Below, piece after piece: positions 44,553 to 54,682 of a stretch of DNA of 64,000 nt; position 1 is the stretch's first letter, and each line of letters begins with the position of its first letter. The notes under the pieces are model-generated. The model made no database searches and was not told the origin of the DNA. It worked only from the letters and a program-made list of their open reading frames with translations. The stretch is from Ralstonia sp. NFACC01. GTDB lineage: Bacteria > Pseudomonadota > Gammaproteobacteria > Burkholderiales > Burkholderiaceae. Location of the stretch: NCBI RefSeq assembly GCF_900115545.1, contig NZ_FOWV01000001.1, forward strand, positions 186,001 to 250,000. The letters are read 5' to 3'. The position numbers and the translations under genes are program-made.

Positions 44553-46094
44553 ATGAGCGACAAACTCATCATTTTCGATACCACCTTGCGCGACGGCGAA
44601 CAGTCCCCTGGGGCGTCGATGACCAAGGAAGAGAAGATCCGCATTGCCAAGCAGCTTGAGCGGCTCAAGGTGGACGTGATCGAAGCCGGCTTCGCGGCCA
44701 GCTCCAATGGTGACTTCGAGGCGATCCGCGCGATTGCGCAGTCGGTCAAGGATTCGCGCATTTGCTCGCTGGCCCGTGCGAACGATCGCGATATCTCCCG
44801 CGCTGCGGAGGCGCTCAAGCCGGCCGGCCAGTTCCGTATCCATACGTTCATCGCCACGTCGGCGTTGCACATGGAGAAGAAGCTGCGCATGTCGCCGGAT
44901 CAGGTGTACGAGCAGGCGCGCCTAGCGGTGCGCTTCGCGCGCCAATTCACCGACGACATCGAATTCTCGCCGGAAGATGGTAGCCGCTCCGACATGGATT
45001 TCCTGTGCCGCGTCTTGGAAGGCGTGATCGCCGAGGGTGCCACGACCATCAACCTGCCAGATACGGTGGGCTACGCGGTGCCGGAAGGTTATGCCGCGCT
45101 GATCCGCTCGGTGCGCGAGCGCATCCCGAATTCCGACAAGGCGGTCTGGTCGGTGCACTGCCATAACGACCTGGGCATGGCGGTCGCCAACTCCCTGGCC
45201 GCTGTCAAACTGGGCGGGGCACGCCAGATCGAATGCACGATCAACGGCCTGGGTGAGCGTGCCGGCAACACCAGCCTCGAAGAGGTGGTGATGGCAGTGA
45301 AGACGCGTCGCGACTACTTCAATCTCGACGTCGGTGTTGATACCACGCAGATCGTGCCGGCGTCCAAGCTGGTTTCGCAGATCACCGGTTTCGTCGTGCA
45401 GCCGAACAAGGCGGTCGTGGGCGCCAACGCGTTTGCGCACGCTTCGGGCATCCACCAGGATGGCGTGCTCAAGGCACGCGACACATACGAAATCATGCGT
45501 GCCGAAGACGTGGGCTGGACAGCCAACAAGATCGTCCTGGGCAAACTCTCGGGTCGCAATGCGTTCAAGCAGCGTCTGCAGGAGCTGGGCATTGAGCTCG
45601 ATTCAGAAGCCGAGCTGAATGCGGCCTTCACCCGTTTCAAGGAACTGGCTGATCAGAAGGCTGAGATCTTTGACGAGGACATCGTCGCCATCGTTTCGAA
45701 CGAAGCACAGCACAGCGAGGGCGAGCATTTCCGGTTCGTGTCGCTGGCGCAACGTTCGGAAACTGGTGAGCGTCCGCACGCGCGCATCGTCTTCGTTGCA
45801 GACGGCAAGGAAGTGACGGGCGAAGCGGAGGGCAATGGCCCGGTTGACGCCACGCTCAATGCGATTGAGAGCCAGGTCGCCAGCGGCGCCGAGCAGTTGC
45901 TGTATTCGGTCAACGCCATCACGACGGGCACGCAGGCGCAGGGCGAAGTGACGGTGCGGCTGTCCAAGTCGGGCCGTATCGTCAACGGCGTAGGTACCGA
46001 TCCGGACATCGTCGCGGCTTCGGCCAAGGCTTACCTTGCCGCGCTGAACAAGCTACAGGACAAGAGCAGCGAAAAACTCAACCCGCAGATCTGA
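44553..46094 (+). CDS. leuA: 2-isopropylmalate synthase
   Basis: 513 residues. Condenses acetyl-CoA with 2-oxoisovalerate, the committed step of leucine synthesis. TIM-barrel motifs are [14 protein letters not shown] at the N-terminus and [15 protein letters not shown] (metal His residues), with the [18 protein letters not shown] signature. The C-terminal leucine-binding LeuA dimer domain (about 390-505) gives feedback inhibition. AAGGAG lies 8 bases before the ATG. Preceded by the leader peptide and attenuator described here; inverted arms AACCCGC/GCGGGTT straddle the stop codon (46080-46103). Confidence 0.96.
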   Translation: MSDKLIIFDTTLRDGEQSPGASMTKEEKIRIAKQLERLKVDVIEAGFAASSNGDFEAIRAIAQSVKDSRICSLARANDRDISRAAEALKPAGQFRIHTFIATSALHMEKKLRMSPDQVYEQARLAVRFARQFTDDIEFSPEDGSRSDMDFLCRVLEGVIAEGATTINLPDTVGYAVPEGYAALIRSVRERIPNSDKAVWSVHCHNDLGMAVANSLAAVKLGGARQIECTINGLGERAGNTSLEEVVMAVKTRRDYFNLDVGVDTTQIVPASKLVSQITGFVVQPNKAVVGANAFAHASGIHQDGVLKARDTYEIMRAEDVGWTANKIVLGKLSGRNAFKQRLQELGIELDSEAELNAAFTRFKELADQKAEIFDEDIVAIVSNEAQHSEGEHFRFVSLAQRSETGERPHARIVFVADGKEVTGEAEGNGPVDATLNAIESQVASGAEQLLYSVNAITTGTQAQGEVTVRLSKSGRIVNGVGTDPDIVAASAKAYLAALNKLQDKSSEKLNPQI

Positions 46095-46338
46095 TCGCGG
46101 GTTCTACCAACACACGCAGGAGTCAGCCCAGACCCCAGCACGATCACCACTGAGCGCGCACCCGGTTATCCACCGGAACGCGAAGCGGGTGCGGCGGCAC
46201 CGGACACGTCAGGAGCGTGCGCCATGCCAGCCGTCTTTGAGAGCGATGTCTGTGCGATCCACGGCATAGCCGACCCGAATGTCCACGCCAGGCGATGCGC
46301 CTCGCGTGGATGTTGCCGTTCTGGCGTTGAGCGCTGGC

Positions 46339-46863
46339 TTACCGGCTGGCATCGTGATCGTGGTCGTACATTGGGTCTGGGCTGATCTGCGTGAGGCGCA
46401 CAGTGCCGTCGCGATCGAAATAGAAGTTCATTAGCGATGGCCACACGCCCTCGTGCCTAAAGCGATACGACCACACCTGCCGATGCATCAGCCGGAAATA
46501 GGCGGTCTCCTCCGGCTTGCCGAACGTCTGCAACACATCATTCTGCGTCGCTTTGCCGACGCGGATCTGCGCAAAATCCATCGTGGTCAGAATCTGCCGG
46601 AACGAGATGAGCTTGCCGCTCGCATCGAAGTCAGCGGCATACGTAAATTGTCCATAGGGCTGCGTCGGATATAGCCAGCGCGTGCCGCCATCCGCACGCG
46701 GATACCGTTCGGGTGGTTTGCCAAAGCGGGCTTCCACGGCCGAAGCGGGTTGGCCGAGCAGCGCTTCACCCGTTTGCACGGGCGCCAGCACGGTACACGC
46801 GCACATGGATATGAGCGCTACAGCGAGGAGCGTCGCGCTCCGCCACATCGATCGAATGCTCAC
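46339..46863 (-). CDS. Putative outer-membrane lipoprotein, BamE/SmpA-like
   Basis: 174 residues with GTG start at 46863 (GGGAG 7 bases upstream); an ATG at 46848 is also possible. N-terminal hydrophobic signal ending in a Cys-containing lipobox-like segment (SMCAC). The mature part has two short repeated units of SmpA/OmlA character, GQPASAVEARFGKPPERYP and GKATQNDVLQTFGKPEET, each a turn followed by FGKP. Function is unknown. The 244 bp between leuA and this stop show no gene. Divergent from the binding-protein gene. Confidence 0.75.
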   Translation of the reverse strand: MSIRSMWRSATLLAVALISMCACTVLAPVQTGEALLGQPASAVEARFGKPPERYPRADGGTRWLYPTQPYGQFTYAADFDASGKLISFRQILTTMDFAQIRVGKATQNDVLQTFGKPEETAYFRLMHRQVWSYRFRHEGVWPSLMNFYFDRDGTVRLTQISPDPMYDHDHDASR

Positions 46864-46966
46864 AATGATTCTCCCGGGGCTTTCAGTGTAGGAGCCCATG
46901 CGAGTGGTGCTGGCTTGTGCCGACATGCAACGGCGCTTTACCATCCGCGGTTCACGGAGATTTGCC

Positions 46967-48226
46967 ATGGTGTTTCGTTGGTTTTTGGCCGCGCTGGCGG
47001 CTGTAGGATTGTGTGGCGGGGCAACTGCCCAACCTGAAGCCGCGCCAATCCGGCTGGCGCTGATTGAAGGGCTGTCAGGCCCGTTTGCCAATGCGGGCGA
47101 GGCTGTGGATCGCAATCTGCGCATGGCCATTGAGAACGTCAATGCGCGCGGCGGTGTGAAGCTGCCCGATGGCCGTCATCCGCTTGCGCTCGTGCGCTTC
47201 GATAGCAAGAACACCGTCGACGAATCGTTGCTGCAATTGCAGGCCGCAACGGATGCGGGTATCCGTTTCGTTCTGCAGGGCAACAGTTCAGCGGCCGCGG
47301 CGGCGTTGTCGACGTCGATTTCGCGCTACAACGATCGTCATCCGGACGCGCGGGTGCTGTTTCTGAATTACGCTGCCGTCGATCCGGCGCTGACCAACGA
47401 GGCGTGCAGCTTCTGGCATTTCCGCTTCGATGCGTCAGCCGACATGCGCATGCACGCGCTGACCGAAGTGATCCGTGCGGACAAGACCATCAAAAAGGTC
47501 TACCTGATTGGGCAAGACTACACGTTCGGTCGCCAAGTGGCGCAATCGGCGCGTCAGCAGTTGAACGAGAAGCGGCCGGACATAGCGATCGTTGGTGAGG
47601 TGCTGCACCCGATCGGTAAAGTGAAAGATTTTGCGCCGTATGTGGCGCGCATCGCCGCATCGAGTGCGGATACGGTCGTCACCGGCAACTGGGGTAACGA
47701 TCTGACGCTGCTCGTCAAGGCCGCACGGGATGCCGGGCTAAAAGCGCGCTTCTTTACGTTCTACGGCAACTCGCTCGGCGCACCAGGCGCGATGGGCGAA
47801 GCCGGCGTCGGTCGTGTGGTGGCTGTGGCGGAGTGGCATCCGAACCTGGGTGGAGTGAAGTCCGATGCGTTCTACACGGCCTTCCGCGCTCGTTACCCGG
47901 CGCCCGCCGACGATTACCCGCTACTGCGCGACCAGATGATGGTGACCATGCTGGCCGCGGCCATCGAGCGGGCCGGCTCTACGGAAGCTGCGGCCGTGGC
48001 ACGTGCGCTGGAAGGCGCATCACTCGACAACGGCTTCCACCGCATCACGCTGCGCGCCGAGGATCACCAGGCCATCCAGCCGCTTATCGTCACGCAGATG
48101 GAGCGGGCGGGCACGCCCGGTGTGCCCTTTGATATTGAGGGCTCAGGCTACGGCTTTCGCACGCTTAAAGTGATTCCAGCTTCGCAAACCGCTTTGCCGA
48201 CCACGTGCAAAATGGAGCGCCACTGA
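46967..48226 (+). CDS. Branched-chain amino-acid-type ABC transporter substrate-binding protein
   Basis: 419 residues. Signal peptide (FRWFLAALAAVGLCGGATAQ) then a type I periplasmic-binding fold: LALIEGLSGPFANAGEAVDRNLRMAIE, FVLQGNSSAAAAALS, VYLIGQDYTFGRQVAQSAR and VVTGNWGNDLTLLVKAA. The fold is that of LivJ-like proteins, but the ligand cannot be assigned; such proteins also bind amides or aromatic acids. No permease or ATPase genes are adjacent. Start 46967 (MVFRWF) has GGAG upstream; the longer frame adds a non-signal N-terminus. Confidence 0.85.
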   Translation: MVFRWFLAALAAVGLCGGATAQPEAAPIRLALIEGLSGPFANAGEAVDRNLRMAIENVNARGGVKLPDGRHPLALVRFDSKNTVDESLLQLQAATDAGIRFVLQGNSSAAAAALSTSISRYNDRHPDARVLFLNYAAVDPALTNEACSFWHFRFDASADMRMHALTEVIRADKTIKKVYLIGQDYTFGRQVAQSARQQLNEKRPDIAIVGEVLHPIGKVKDFAPYVARIAASSADTVVTGNWGNDLTLLVKAARDAGLKARFFTFYGNSLGAPGAMGEAGVGRVVAVAEWHPNLGGVKSDAFYTAFRARYPAPADDYPLLRDQMMVTMLAAAIERAGSTEAAAVARALEGASLDNGFHRITLRAEDHQAIQPLIVTQMERAGTPGVPFDIEGSGYGFRTLKVIPASQTALPTTCKMERH

Positions 48227-48245
48227 GCAGCGGTGACACAGAACT

Positions 48246-48274
48246 GTCGTCACGGCGGGGTTCTGGGCTATAAT
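48246..48274 (+). promoter_or_regulatory. rpsO promoter
   Basis: A perfect TATAAT at 48269-48274 lies 113 bp before rpsO. The -35 (about 48246-48251) is poor. Confidence 0.5.
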
Positions 48275-48386
48275 CGCGGTCTTGCTGTCCAGACCGCTTT
48301 GGGATGGGGCTGCAAGATCATTGTTCAACACGGCACCAACGGCGGCTGTTCAGGCGCTGCAGTGTCCGCAAGTCAAAGGAATCAAA

Positions 48387-48656
48387 ATGTCCGTCGCTGA
48401 CATCAAGAAGCAAGACATCGTCAAAGATAACGGCCGCAGCGCCAACGACACGGGTAGCCCGGAAGTGCAGGTTGCACTGCTGACCGCCCGCATCAACGAA
48501 CTGCAGCCGCACTTCAAGGCGCACATGAAGGATCACCACAGCCGTCGCGGCCTGCTCCGCATGGTGAGCCGTCGTCGCCGTCTGCTGGACTACCTCAAGA
48601 GCAAGGACGCTGACCGTTACACCGCGCTGGTTGCGAAGCTGGGTCTGCGTAAGTAA
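48387..48656 (+). CDS. rpsO: 30S ribosomal protein S15
   Basis: 89 residues, exact family length. Binds 16S rRNA centrally and helps bridge to the 50S subunit. Signatures [42 protein letters not shown]. Start 48387 after AAAGGA. The long leader (about 105 nt) may carry the S15 autoregulatory structure, although I cannot define it. Followed by a terminator and pnp, the conserved rpsO-pnp order. Confidence 0.97.
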   Translation: MSVADIKKQDIVKDNGRSANDTGSPEVQVALLTARINELQPHFKAHMKDHHSRRGLLRMVSRRRRLLDYLKSKDADRYTALVAKLGLRK

Positions 48657-48689
48657 TGGTGGGTATCACGCACTGCGCGTGATGAAAAG

Positions 48690-48726
48690 TGCCTGCGTCA
48701 GCGTGCTGATGCAGGCATTTTGTTTT
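48690..48726 (+). terminator. rpsO terminator
   Basis: A stem TGCCTGCGTCAGC / GCTGATGCAGGCA (48690-48717, one mismatch, 2-nt tight loop) is followed by TTTTGTTTTT. A second small hairpin ATCACGCA/CGCGTGAT precedes it at 48665-48682. Confidence 0.8.
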
Positions 48727-48837
48727 TGGCGGCCGTGTTTGTGGCCGCACCGGGCAACCGGTGAGTGATGGCAGCCGGCCACTTCAAGATGAAGCGGCTG
48801 CCATGGACCGGAGGCGGCAGGGAGCGGGGCCTTGTGT

Positions 48838-48877
48838 CATTCCAGCGCGGCGTTGGTGCCAGCGCTGCGCTGGAATG
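48838..48877 (+). promoter_or_regulatory. Inverted repeat in pnp leader, candidate RNase III autoregulation hairpin
   Basis: Perfect 11-bp arms CATTCCAGCGC (48838-48848) and GCGCTGGAATG (48867-48877), extendable with wobble pairs, lie about 110 nt before pnp. In E. coli an RNase III-cleaved hairpin in this place mediates PNPase autocontrol; equivalence here is inference. The rest of the 329-bp rpsO-pnp interval shows no gene. Confidence 0.5.
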
Positions 48878-48985
48878 GCATAAAACACACCTCTGCAACC
48901 GCACCGTCTTCCGGAACGTGTTTGTCGCGGCGTAATGAAATCGACTTTGAATCGTCGGTGCTGCGAATACCGAACAGGAGAAAAC

Positions 48986-51154
48986 ATGTTCAACAAGATC
49001 GTCAAAGAATTCCAGTGGGGCGGCCATAAGGTCCGCATGGAAACGGGTGAGATCGCCCGCCAGGCGAGCGGCGCTGTGCTGCTCGACATGGACGACACCG
49101 TCGTGCTCGCTACCGTGGTGGGCGCCAAGAACCCGAAGCCGGGTCAAGACTTCTTCCCGCTGACCGTCGATTACCTCGAGAAGACCTACGCTGCCGGCAA
49201 GATTCCGGGTGGCTTCTTCAAGCGTGAAGGCCGTCCGTCAGAAAACGAAACGCTGACCTCGCGCCTGATCGATCGCCCGCTGCGTCCGCTGTTCCCGGAA
49301 GGCTTCTACAACGAAGTCCAGGTCGTCATCCACGTGCTGTCGATCAACCCGGAAGTGCCGGCCGATATCCCGGCGCTGGTCGCTGCTTCGGCTGCGCTGG
49401 CTGTGTCGGGTCTGCCGTTCAACGGCCCGGTGGGTGCTGCCCGCGTGGGTTACAAGGATGGCCAATACCTGCTGAACCCGAACCGTGCGCAACTGGCGCA
49501 CTCGGATCTGGATCTGGTTGTGGCCGGTACCGAGCGTGCCGTGCTGATGGTCGAATCCGAAGCTCAGCAACTGTCGGAAGAAGTCATGCTGGGCGCCGTG
49601 GTGTACGGCCACGAGCAGATGCAGATCGCCATCAACGCGATCCACGAGCTGGTGCGCGATGGCGGCAAGCCTGAGTGGGATTGGCAAGCTGCTCCGAAGA
49701 ACGAAACGCTGACCGCCAAGGTGTCGGAGCTGGGCCTGGCCGATCTGCAAGCCGCTTACCAACTGCGCCAGAAGTCGGCCCGCAGCCAGAAGCTGAAGGA
49801 AGTCTACAAGTCGGTCGCCGCCAAGCTGGCCGAAGCTGGCGTGGAAGCCGACGGCGTGGAAGTCGACAACATTCTGTTCGAGCTCGAATCGAAGATCGTG
49901 CGCGGCCAGATCCTGAACGGCGAACCGCGTATCGACGGCCGCGACACCCGCACGGTGCGCCCGATCGAGATCCGTTCGTCGGTGCTGCCGCGTGCGCACG
50001 GTTCGGCCCTGTTCACGCGTGGTGAAACGCAAGCGCTGGTGGTGGCCACTCTGGGCACCAAGAGCGACGAGCAGATCATCGATGCGCTGCAAGGCGAGTA
50101 CCGTGACCGCTTCATGCTTCACTACAACATGCCGCCGTTCGCCACGGGCGAAACGGGTCGCGTGGGCAGCCCGAAGCGCCGCGAAGTCGGCCACGGTCGT
50201 CTGGCCAAGCGCGCGCTGATCCCGGTGCTGCCGAAGGATGACGAATTCGCTTACACGATCCGTCTGGTGTCCGAAATCACCGAGTCGAACGGTTCGTCCT
50301 CGATGGCTTCGGTGTGCGGTGGCTCGCTGTCGCTGATGGATGCTGGCGTGCCCATCAAGGCGCACGTGGCTGGCGTGGCCATGGGCCTGATCCTGGAAGG
50401 CAACAAGTTCGCTGTGCTGACCGACATCCTGGGTGATGAAGATCACCTGGGTGACATGGACTTCAAGGTTGCTGGTACCGACGCTGGTATCACCGCGCTG
50501 CAGATGGACATCAAGGTGCAAGGCATCACCAAGGAAATCATGCAGGTGGCACTGGCACAAGCCAAGGAAGGCCGTCTGCACATCCTGGGCAAGATGCAGG
50601 CTGCCATGGGCGGCGCACGTACCGAACTGTCGGAACACGCTCCGCGCATGATCACGGTCAAGATCAACCCGGAGAAGATCCGCGACGTAATCGGCAAGGG
50701 TGGTTCGACCATCCAGGCGCTGACCAAGGAAACCGGCTGCACGATCGACATCCAGGAAGACGGCACGATCACCATCGCGTCGACGTCGTCGGAAGGCATG
50801 GCAGAAGCCAAGCGCCGCATCGAGGGCATCACGGCAGAAGCCGAAGTGGGCAAGATCTACAACGGCACCGTGCTCAAACTGCTGGATTTCGGCGCAATTG
50901 TGAACATTCTGCCGGGCAAGGACGGTCTGCTGCACATCTCGGAAATCGCCAACGAGCGCGTGAACCAGGTTTCCGACTATGTGAAGGAAGGCCAGGCTGT
51001 GCGCGTGAAGCTGCTGAGCACCGACGAGAAGGGCCGCATGCGTCTGTCGATCAAGGCTGCCAAGGCTGAAGAGGGTGACGTGCCGGCCGCTGCACCGCAA
51101 GCACCGGGTGCTGGCGACGCTGCCTCGCAGCAACAGCAGCAGCAACAGCAGTAA
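48986..51154 (+). CDS. pnp: Polyribonucleotide nucleotidyltransferase (PNPase)
   Basis: 722 residues. Phosphorolytic 3'-5' exoribonuclease. Two RNase PH domains (about 1-230 and 310-545, the second with [14 protein letters not shown] and [19 protein letters not shown]), a KH domain (about 555-615, [20 protein letters not shown]) and an S1 domain (about 620-690, [23 protein letters not shown]). The C-terminus ends in a run of eight Gln encoded by CAA/CAG repeats. CAGGAG precedes the ATG at 48986. Confidence 0.97.
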   Translation: MFNKIVKEFQWGGHKVRMETGEIARQASGAVLLDMDDTVVLATVVGAKNPKPGQDFFPLTVDYLEKTYAAGKIPGGFFKREGRPSENETLTSRLIDRPLRPLFPEGFYNEVQVVIHVLSINPEVPADIPALVAASAALAVSGLPFNGPVGAARVGYKDGQYLLNPNRAQLAHSDLDLVVAGTERAVLMVESEAQQLSEEVMLGAVVYGHEQMQIAINAIHELVRDGGKPEWDWQAAPKNETLTAKVSELGLADLQAAYQLRQKSARSQKLKEVYKSVAAKLAEAGVEADGVEVDNILFELESKIVRGQILNGEPRIDGRDTRTVRPIEIRSSVLPRAHGSALFTRGETQALVVATLGTKSDEQIIDALQGEYRDRFMLHYNMPPFATGETGRVGSPKRREVGHGRLAKRALIPVLPKDDEFAYTIRLVSEITESNGSSSMASVCGGSLSLMDAGVPIKAHVAGVAMGLILEGNKFAVLTDILGDEDHLGDMDFKVAGTDAGITALQMDIKVQGITKEIMQVALAQAKEGRLHILGKMQAAMGGARTELSEHAPRMITVKINPEKIRDVIGKGGSTIQALTKETGCTIDIQEDGTITIASTSSEGMAEAKRRIEGITAEAEVGKIYNGTVLKLLDFGAIVNILPGKDGLLHISEIANERVNQVSDYVKEGQAVRVKLLSTDEKGRMRLSIKAAKAEEGDVPAAAPQAPGAGDAASQQQQQQQQ

Positions 51155-51173
51155 GCGAGGGGTTTTCGCTATG

Positions 51174-51207
51174 AAAAACGGCTGGACGATGTCCAGCCGT
51201 TTTTTTG
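51174..51207 (+). terminator. pnp terminator
   Basis: Long perfect stem AAAACGGCTGGAC / GTCCAGCCGTTTT with a GAT loop and a T7 tract begins 20 bp after the pnp stop. Confidence 0.93.
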
Positions 51208-51254
51208 TTTACACTGCGTCGCGAGTTCCTCCCACTGCCTCTTCGCGCCCCATC

Positions 51255-52208
51255 ATGAGCCGCCTGTTCGAGCAAAACCGCATCGCCATCGTCTGGGATT
51301 TCGACAAGACGCTGATTCCGCGCTACATGCAAGTGCCGCTGTTCGATCGCTTCAACATCTCCGAGCAGGCTTTCTGGGACGAAGTGGCTGCAGGCTCGCG
51401 CGAAATTGAATCGCGCGGCCAGAAGGTCAACCACGAAACGTTCTACCTCAATGTGCTGCTGCGCCATGTGCGCGACGGCCGCATAGGGGGGCTCGACAAC
51501 GCCACGCTGCGCGAACTGGGCGCCGAACTCGAGTTCTTCCCCGGCGTGACCGATTTCTTCGAGCGCAGCAAGGCGTGGGTGCGCGACAACGCAACCTACC
51601 AAGCGTTCGACATCAAGCTTGAGCACTACATCGTCAGCACAGGTCTGACGGAGATGATCAAGGGCTCGCCCATCGCCCCATACATCGATGGCGTGTGGGG
51701 CTGCGAATTCCTGGAGGCGCCCGACGCCAACGCGGATGGCCGGGCGGTCGTCTCGGAAATCATCTACGCCATCGACAACACCACCAAGACGCGCGCACTG
51801 TTTGAGATCAACAAGGGCGTCAACAAACACCCGGAAGCAGTGAGCGTGAATTCGTCGATTGCCGAGGACGAACGCCGCGTGCCGTTCGCCAACATGATCT
51901 ACGTGGCTGACGGGCCGAGCGATATTCCGGCGTTTTCGGTCGCCCGCAAGGGCGGGGGGCGCACCTATGCGGTCTACAACCCGGAGAGTCCTCGCTCGTT
52001 CGAGCAGGCCGACAACTTGCGTGCCGATGACCGCGTCGACATGCTCGGCCCGGCCGATTATCGCGCCGGCTCGCCGACGGAGATGTGGCTCAAGTTGCAT
52101 ATCGGCAAGATCGCCGACGGCATCGTTCACGGCAAACAAGAAATCATGCGCGAAACCACGCGCGGCATTCCGCAGCACTTTGTCGAACCGAAGCGCAGCG
52201 TCTCGTAA
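51255..52208 (+). CDS. HAD-superfamily phosphatase
   Basis: 317 residues. Haloacid dehalogenase fold: motif I VWDFDKTLIP near the N-terminus (nucleophile Asp14), motif II region EHYIVSTGL and motif III/IV IYVADGPSDIPAFSVAR with acidic residues for Mg2+. Substrate unknown; overall similarity is to uncharacterised phosphoserine-phosphatase-like HAD proteins. The start at 51255 (MSRLFEQN) is where homology begins; the frame open from 51075 includes the pnp terminator and is not used. Confidence 0.83.
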   Translation: MSRLFEQNRIAIVWDFDKTLIPRYMQVPLFDRFNISEQAFWDEVAAGSREIESRGQKVNHETFYLNVLLRHVRDGRIGGLDNATLRELGAELEFFPGVTDFFERSKAWVRDNATYQAFDIKLEHYIVSTGLTEMIKGSPIAPYIDGVWGCEFLEAPDANADGRAVVSEIIYAIDNTTKTRALFEINKGVNKHPEAVSVNSSIAEDERRVPFANMIYVADGPSDIPAFSVARKGGGRTYAVYNPESPRSFEQADNLRADDRVDMLGPADYRAGSPTEMWLKLHIGKIADGIVHGKQEIMRETTRGIPQHFVEPKRSVS

Positions 52209-52247
52209 CTCACGCGCAGCGTCGTAACCCCCATCGATCCGATTCCC

Positions 52248-53252
52248 ATGAAAGCGATTGAAATCACCCAATACGGTGGCCCCGAAGTCTTGAAGCTGGG
52301 CGAGCGCCCGATGCCGGAGGCCAAGGCCGGCGAGGTACTGATCCGCGTGCGTGCAGCGGGCGTGAACCGGCCCGATGTGTTCCAGCGCACGGGCAACTAT
52401 CCGGTACCGCCAGGTGCCTCGGATATTCCGGGGCTTGAAGTTGCTGGTGAGATTGTCAGTGGCGATCTGGCGCACGCCGACAATCGCTTCGGCTTGAAGG
52501 TGGGCGATCGCGTTTGTGCGCTGGTGCAAGGCGGCGGCTATGCGGAGTTCTGCACAGCGCCGCTGGGCCAAGTGCTGCCCGTGCCGGCCGGCTTGTCCGA
52601 TGTCGAGGCCGCAGCATTGCCCGAGAACTATTTCACCGTATGGTCAAACGTGTTCGACCGCGGCTTGCTGGGGCAGGGCGCGCACGGCGCCGACGAAACG
52701 CTACTCGTGCAGGGTGGCTCCAGCGGCATCGGCACGACTGCGATTCAGATCGCGTCTGCATTGGGTCACCGCGTGTTCGCCACCGCGGGCAGTGCCGACA
52801 AGTGCAAGGCCTGTGTCGACCTCGGGGCCACGCGCGCCATCAACTACAAGACCGAAGATTTCGTCGAGATCGTCAAGGCTGAGACAGGGCGTGGCGCCGA
52901 CGTGGTGCTCGACATGGTCGGCGGCAGCTATGTCGCGCGCGAAATTGCCTGCACTGCTGATGACGGCCGCATCGTATTGATTGCGTTGCTGGGGGGTGCC
53001 AAAGCCGAGGTCCCCCTTGGCGACATCCTTCGCCGTCGCATTACGCTCACCGGTTCGACGCTGCGCCCGCGCCCGGTCGCGTTCAAGGCGGCCATCGCGG
53101 CCAATCTGTATAAAACGGTCTGGCCTTTGTTGGCGTCCGGGCGCATTAAGCCCGTCGTCCACGAGGTCATGCCAGCCGCGCAAGCGGCGCAGGCGCATGC
53201 GTTGATGGAATCAAGCGCCCATATCGGCAAGATCATGTTGGTTTGGGATTGA
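52248..53252 (+). CDS. NAD(P)H quinone oxidoreductase (PIG3/zeta-crystallin-like MDR)
   Basis: 334 residues. Medium-chain dehydrogenase/reductase without the structural zinc cysteines: GroES-like N-terminal domain (GEVLIRVRAAGVNRPDVFQRTG), nucleotide site LVQGGSSGIGTTAIQIASALG, and the C-terminal GSTLRPRPVAFKAAI motif of PIG3-type quinone oxidoreductases. Reduces quinones with NADPH. It follows the HAD gene by 39 bp and precedes tpiA, an order common in Burkholderiales. Confidence 0.88.
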   Translation: MKAIEITQYGGPEVLKLGERPMPEAKAGEVLIRVRAAGVNRPDVFQRTGNYPVPPGASDIPGLEVAGEIVSGDLAHADNRFGLKVGDRVCALVQGGGYAEFCTAPLGQVLPVPAGLSDVEAAALPENYFTVWSNVFDRGLLGQGAHGADETLLVQGGSSGIGTTAIQIASALGHRVFATAGSADKCKACVDLGATRAINYKTEDFVEIVKAETGRGADVVLDMVGGSYVAREIACTADDGRIVLIALLGGAKAEVPLGDILRRRITLTGSTLRPRPVAFKAAIAANLYKTVWPLLASGRIKPVVHEVMPAAQAAQAHALMESSAHIGKIMLVWD

Positions 53253-53268
53253 TTCCAAGACGTCGAAA

Positions 53269-53298
53269 TTGACCCTGTTTTTGCCACCGCGGTAGAAT
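53269..53298 (+). promoter_or_regulatory. tpiA promoter
   Basis: TTGACC (53269-53274), 18-bp spacer, TAGAAT (53293-53298); predicted start about 27 nt before the GTG of tpiA. Confidence 0.65.
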
Positions 53299-53331
53299 GC
53301 CGGGTTTATTTGACAGTCGACCGGGCAAAAC

Positions 53332-54078
53332 GTGAACGCAAGACCGAAGCTGGTGGTGGGCAACTGGAAACTACATGGCAGCCTGAGCGCGAACGCCGCG
53401 CTGCTTGAGCAGATCAAGGCGGCAGGTAAAACCAACGCCACGCTGGCCGTATGTGCGCCATTCCCATACTTGGCGCAGTGCCAGTCCTTGCTCATGGGTT
53501 CTGTGGTGGGCTGGGGGGCGCAGGATGTGTCGGCTGAAACGCGAGGCGCTTTCACCGGCGAAGTCGCGGCGTCGATGCTGTCGGAATTCGGCTGCGGCTA
53601 CGTGATTGTCGGTCACTCCGAGCGTCGCTCGTACCACGGCGAAACTGACGCGCAAGTGGCGACCAAGGCGCTGCGCGCATTGGAACATGGCATCACGCCG
53701 ATCGTCTGTGTGGGCGAAACGCTCGCACAGCGCGAGGCTGGTGAGACCGAGCAGGTGGTCGGCCGCCAACTGGATGCGGTGCTGGAAGCGCTGTCGGTCG
53801 AGCAACTGGGTCGTATCGTCGTGGCGTATGAACCGGTTTGGGCGATCGGCACGGGCAAGACTGCCAGCAGCGAGCAGGCGCAGGCTGTGCACGCATTCCT
53901 GCGCGCACGTGTTGCTGCCCGCGACGCTGGCGTGGCGCAGCGCCTGGCGATTCTGTACGGCGGCAGCGTCAAGCCGGACAATGCCGGCGAGTTGTTTGCA
54001 ATGGCGGACATCGATGGCGGCTTGATTGGCGGCGCATCGCTGAAGGCCGAAGATTTCTTGGCGATCGGTCGCGCATAA
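53332..54078 (+). CDS. tpiA: Triosephosphate isomerase
   Basis: 248 residues. Interconverts dihydroxyacetone phosphate and glyceraldehyde-3-phosphate. Active-site residues visible: Lys in VGNWKLHGS, His in [12 protein letters not shown], catalytic Glu in [11 protein letters not shown] (the '[13 protein letters not shown]' signature), and phosphate loop LYGGSVK. Starts with GTG at 53332; no closer ATG exists and homology begins there. secG follows 62 bp downstream. Confidence 0.96.
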   Translation: MNARPKLVVGNWKLHGSLSANAALLEQIKAAGKTNATLAVCAPFPYLAQCQSLLMGSVVGWGAQDVSAETRGAFTGEVAASMLSEFGCGYVIVGHSERRSYHGETDAQVATKALRALEHGITPIVCVGETLAQREAGETEQVVGRQLDAVLEALSVEQLGRIVVAYEPVWAIGTGKTASSEQAQAVHAFLRARVAARDAGVAQRLAILYGGSVKPDNAGELFAMADIDGGLIGGASLKAEDFLAIGRA

Positions 54079-54140
54079 GCGACGGATCGAGTTGCCATGT
54101 CCCCCATGTGCGACTGCAACATATTATTGAGAGAAACGAA

Positions 54141-54503
54141 ATGGCAATTCTGAAGACTCTGCTGCTGGTGGCGCAAATTCTGAGCGCGCTCGGCGTGATC
54201 GGCCTGGTGCTCTTGCAGCACGGCAAGGGCGCGGACGTGGGGGCGGCGTTCGGCTCCGGCGCGTCGGGTAGCCTGTTTGGCGCCACCGGTTCAGCAAACT
54301 TCCTGTCGCGCACGACTGCTGTGCTGGCCACTGTATTCTTCATTGCCACGCTGGCGTTGACGTTGATCGGCACCAGCAAGGGCAGCGTGTCAGCGGGTGT
54401 GATGGGTTCAGTCGCGCCTGTCACGTCTACGGCCTCCGCTCCTGCGGCTTCGGCTCCTGCTGCCGCTCCGGGCGCGGCTTCGGCGCCGGCTGTGCCCAAG
54501 TAA
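54141..54503 (+). CDS. secG: Preprotein translocase subunit SecG
   Basis: 120 residues. Two transmembrane helices (about 5-25 and 52-72; LLLVAQILSALGVIGLVLLQ and TTAVLATVFFIATLALTLIG) with the conserved cytosolic loop HGKGADVGAAFGSGASGSLFG. Stimulates SecYE protein export. The Ala/Pro/Ser-rich tail (last about 35 residues) is longer than in E. coli, common in Burkholderiales. GAGAAACGAA precedes the start. Confidence 0.93.
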   Translation: MAILKTLLLVAQILSALGVIGLVLLQHGKGADVGAAFGSGASGSLFGATGSANFLSRTTAVLATVFFIATLALTLIGTSKGSVSAGVMGSVAPVTSTASAPAASAPAAAPGAASAPAVPK

Positions 54504-54576
54504 TTTGATGTAACGATCGCGGCGTGCCGTTGACGTTTTCCGGTGCGTCGCGAGGCATAAGATTTTTGTTTGTGCA

Positions 54577-54606
54577 TTGAACAAAAGCGTTGCTTTGCGG
54601 TAGAAT
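54577..54606 (+). promoter_or_regulatory. Promoter of tRNA-Leu (possibly reading into nuo)
   Basis: TTGAAC (54577-54582), 18-bp spacer, TAGAAT (54601-54606), about 75 bp before the tRNA. No terminator is evident between the tRNA and nuoA. Confidence 0.6.
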
Positions 54607-54682
54607 GCAAGGCTTGAAACAACACGGGAAACGGCAAGGGCGTTAAGGCTCAACCGGGTTCCTGATAGAGTTTCTTCCCCCA

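Noticed and set aside
49238-51145. A 635-codon open frame antisense to pnp
   Set aside because: Same artefact: no recognisable domain, fully inside a conserved gene.
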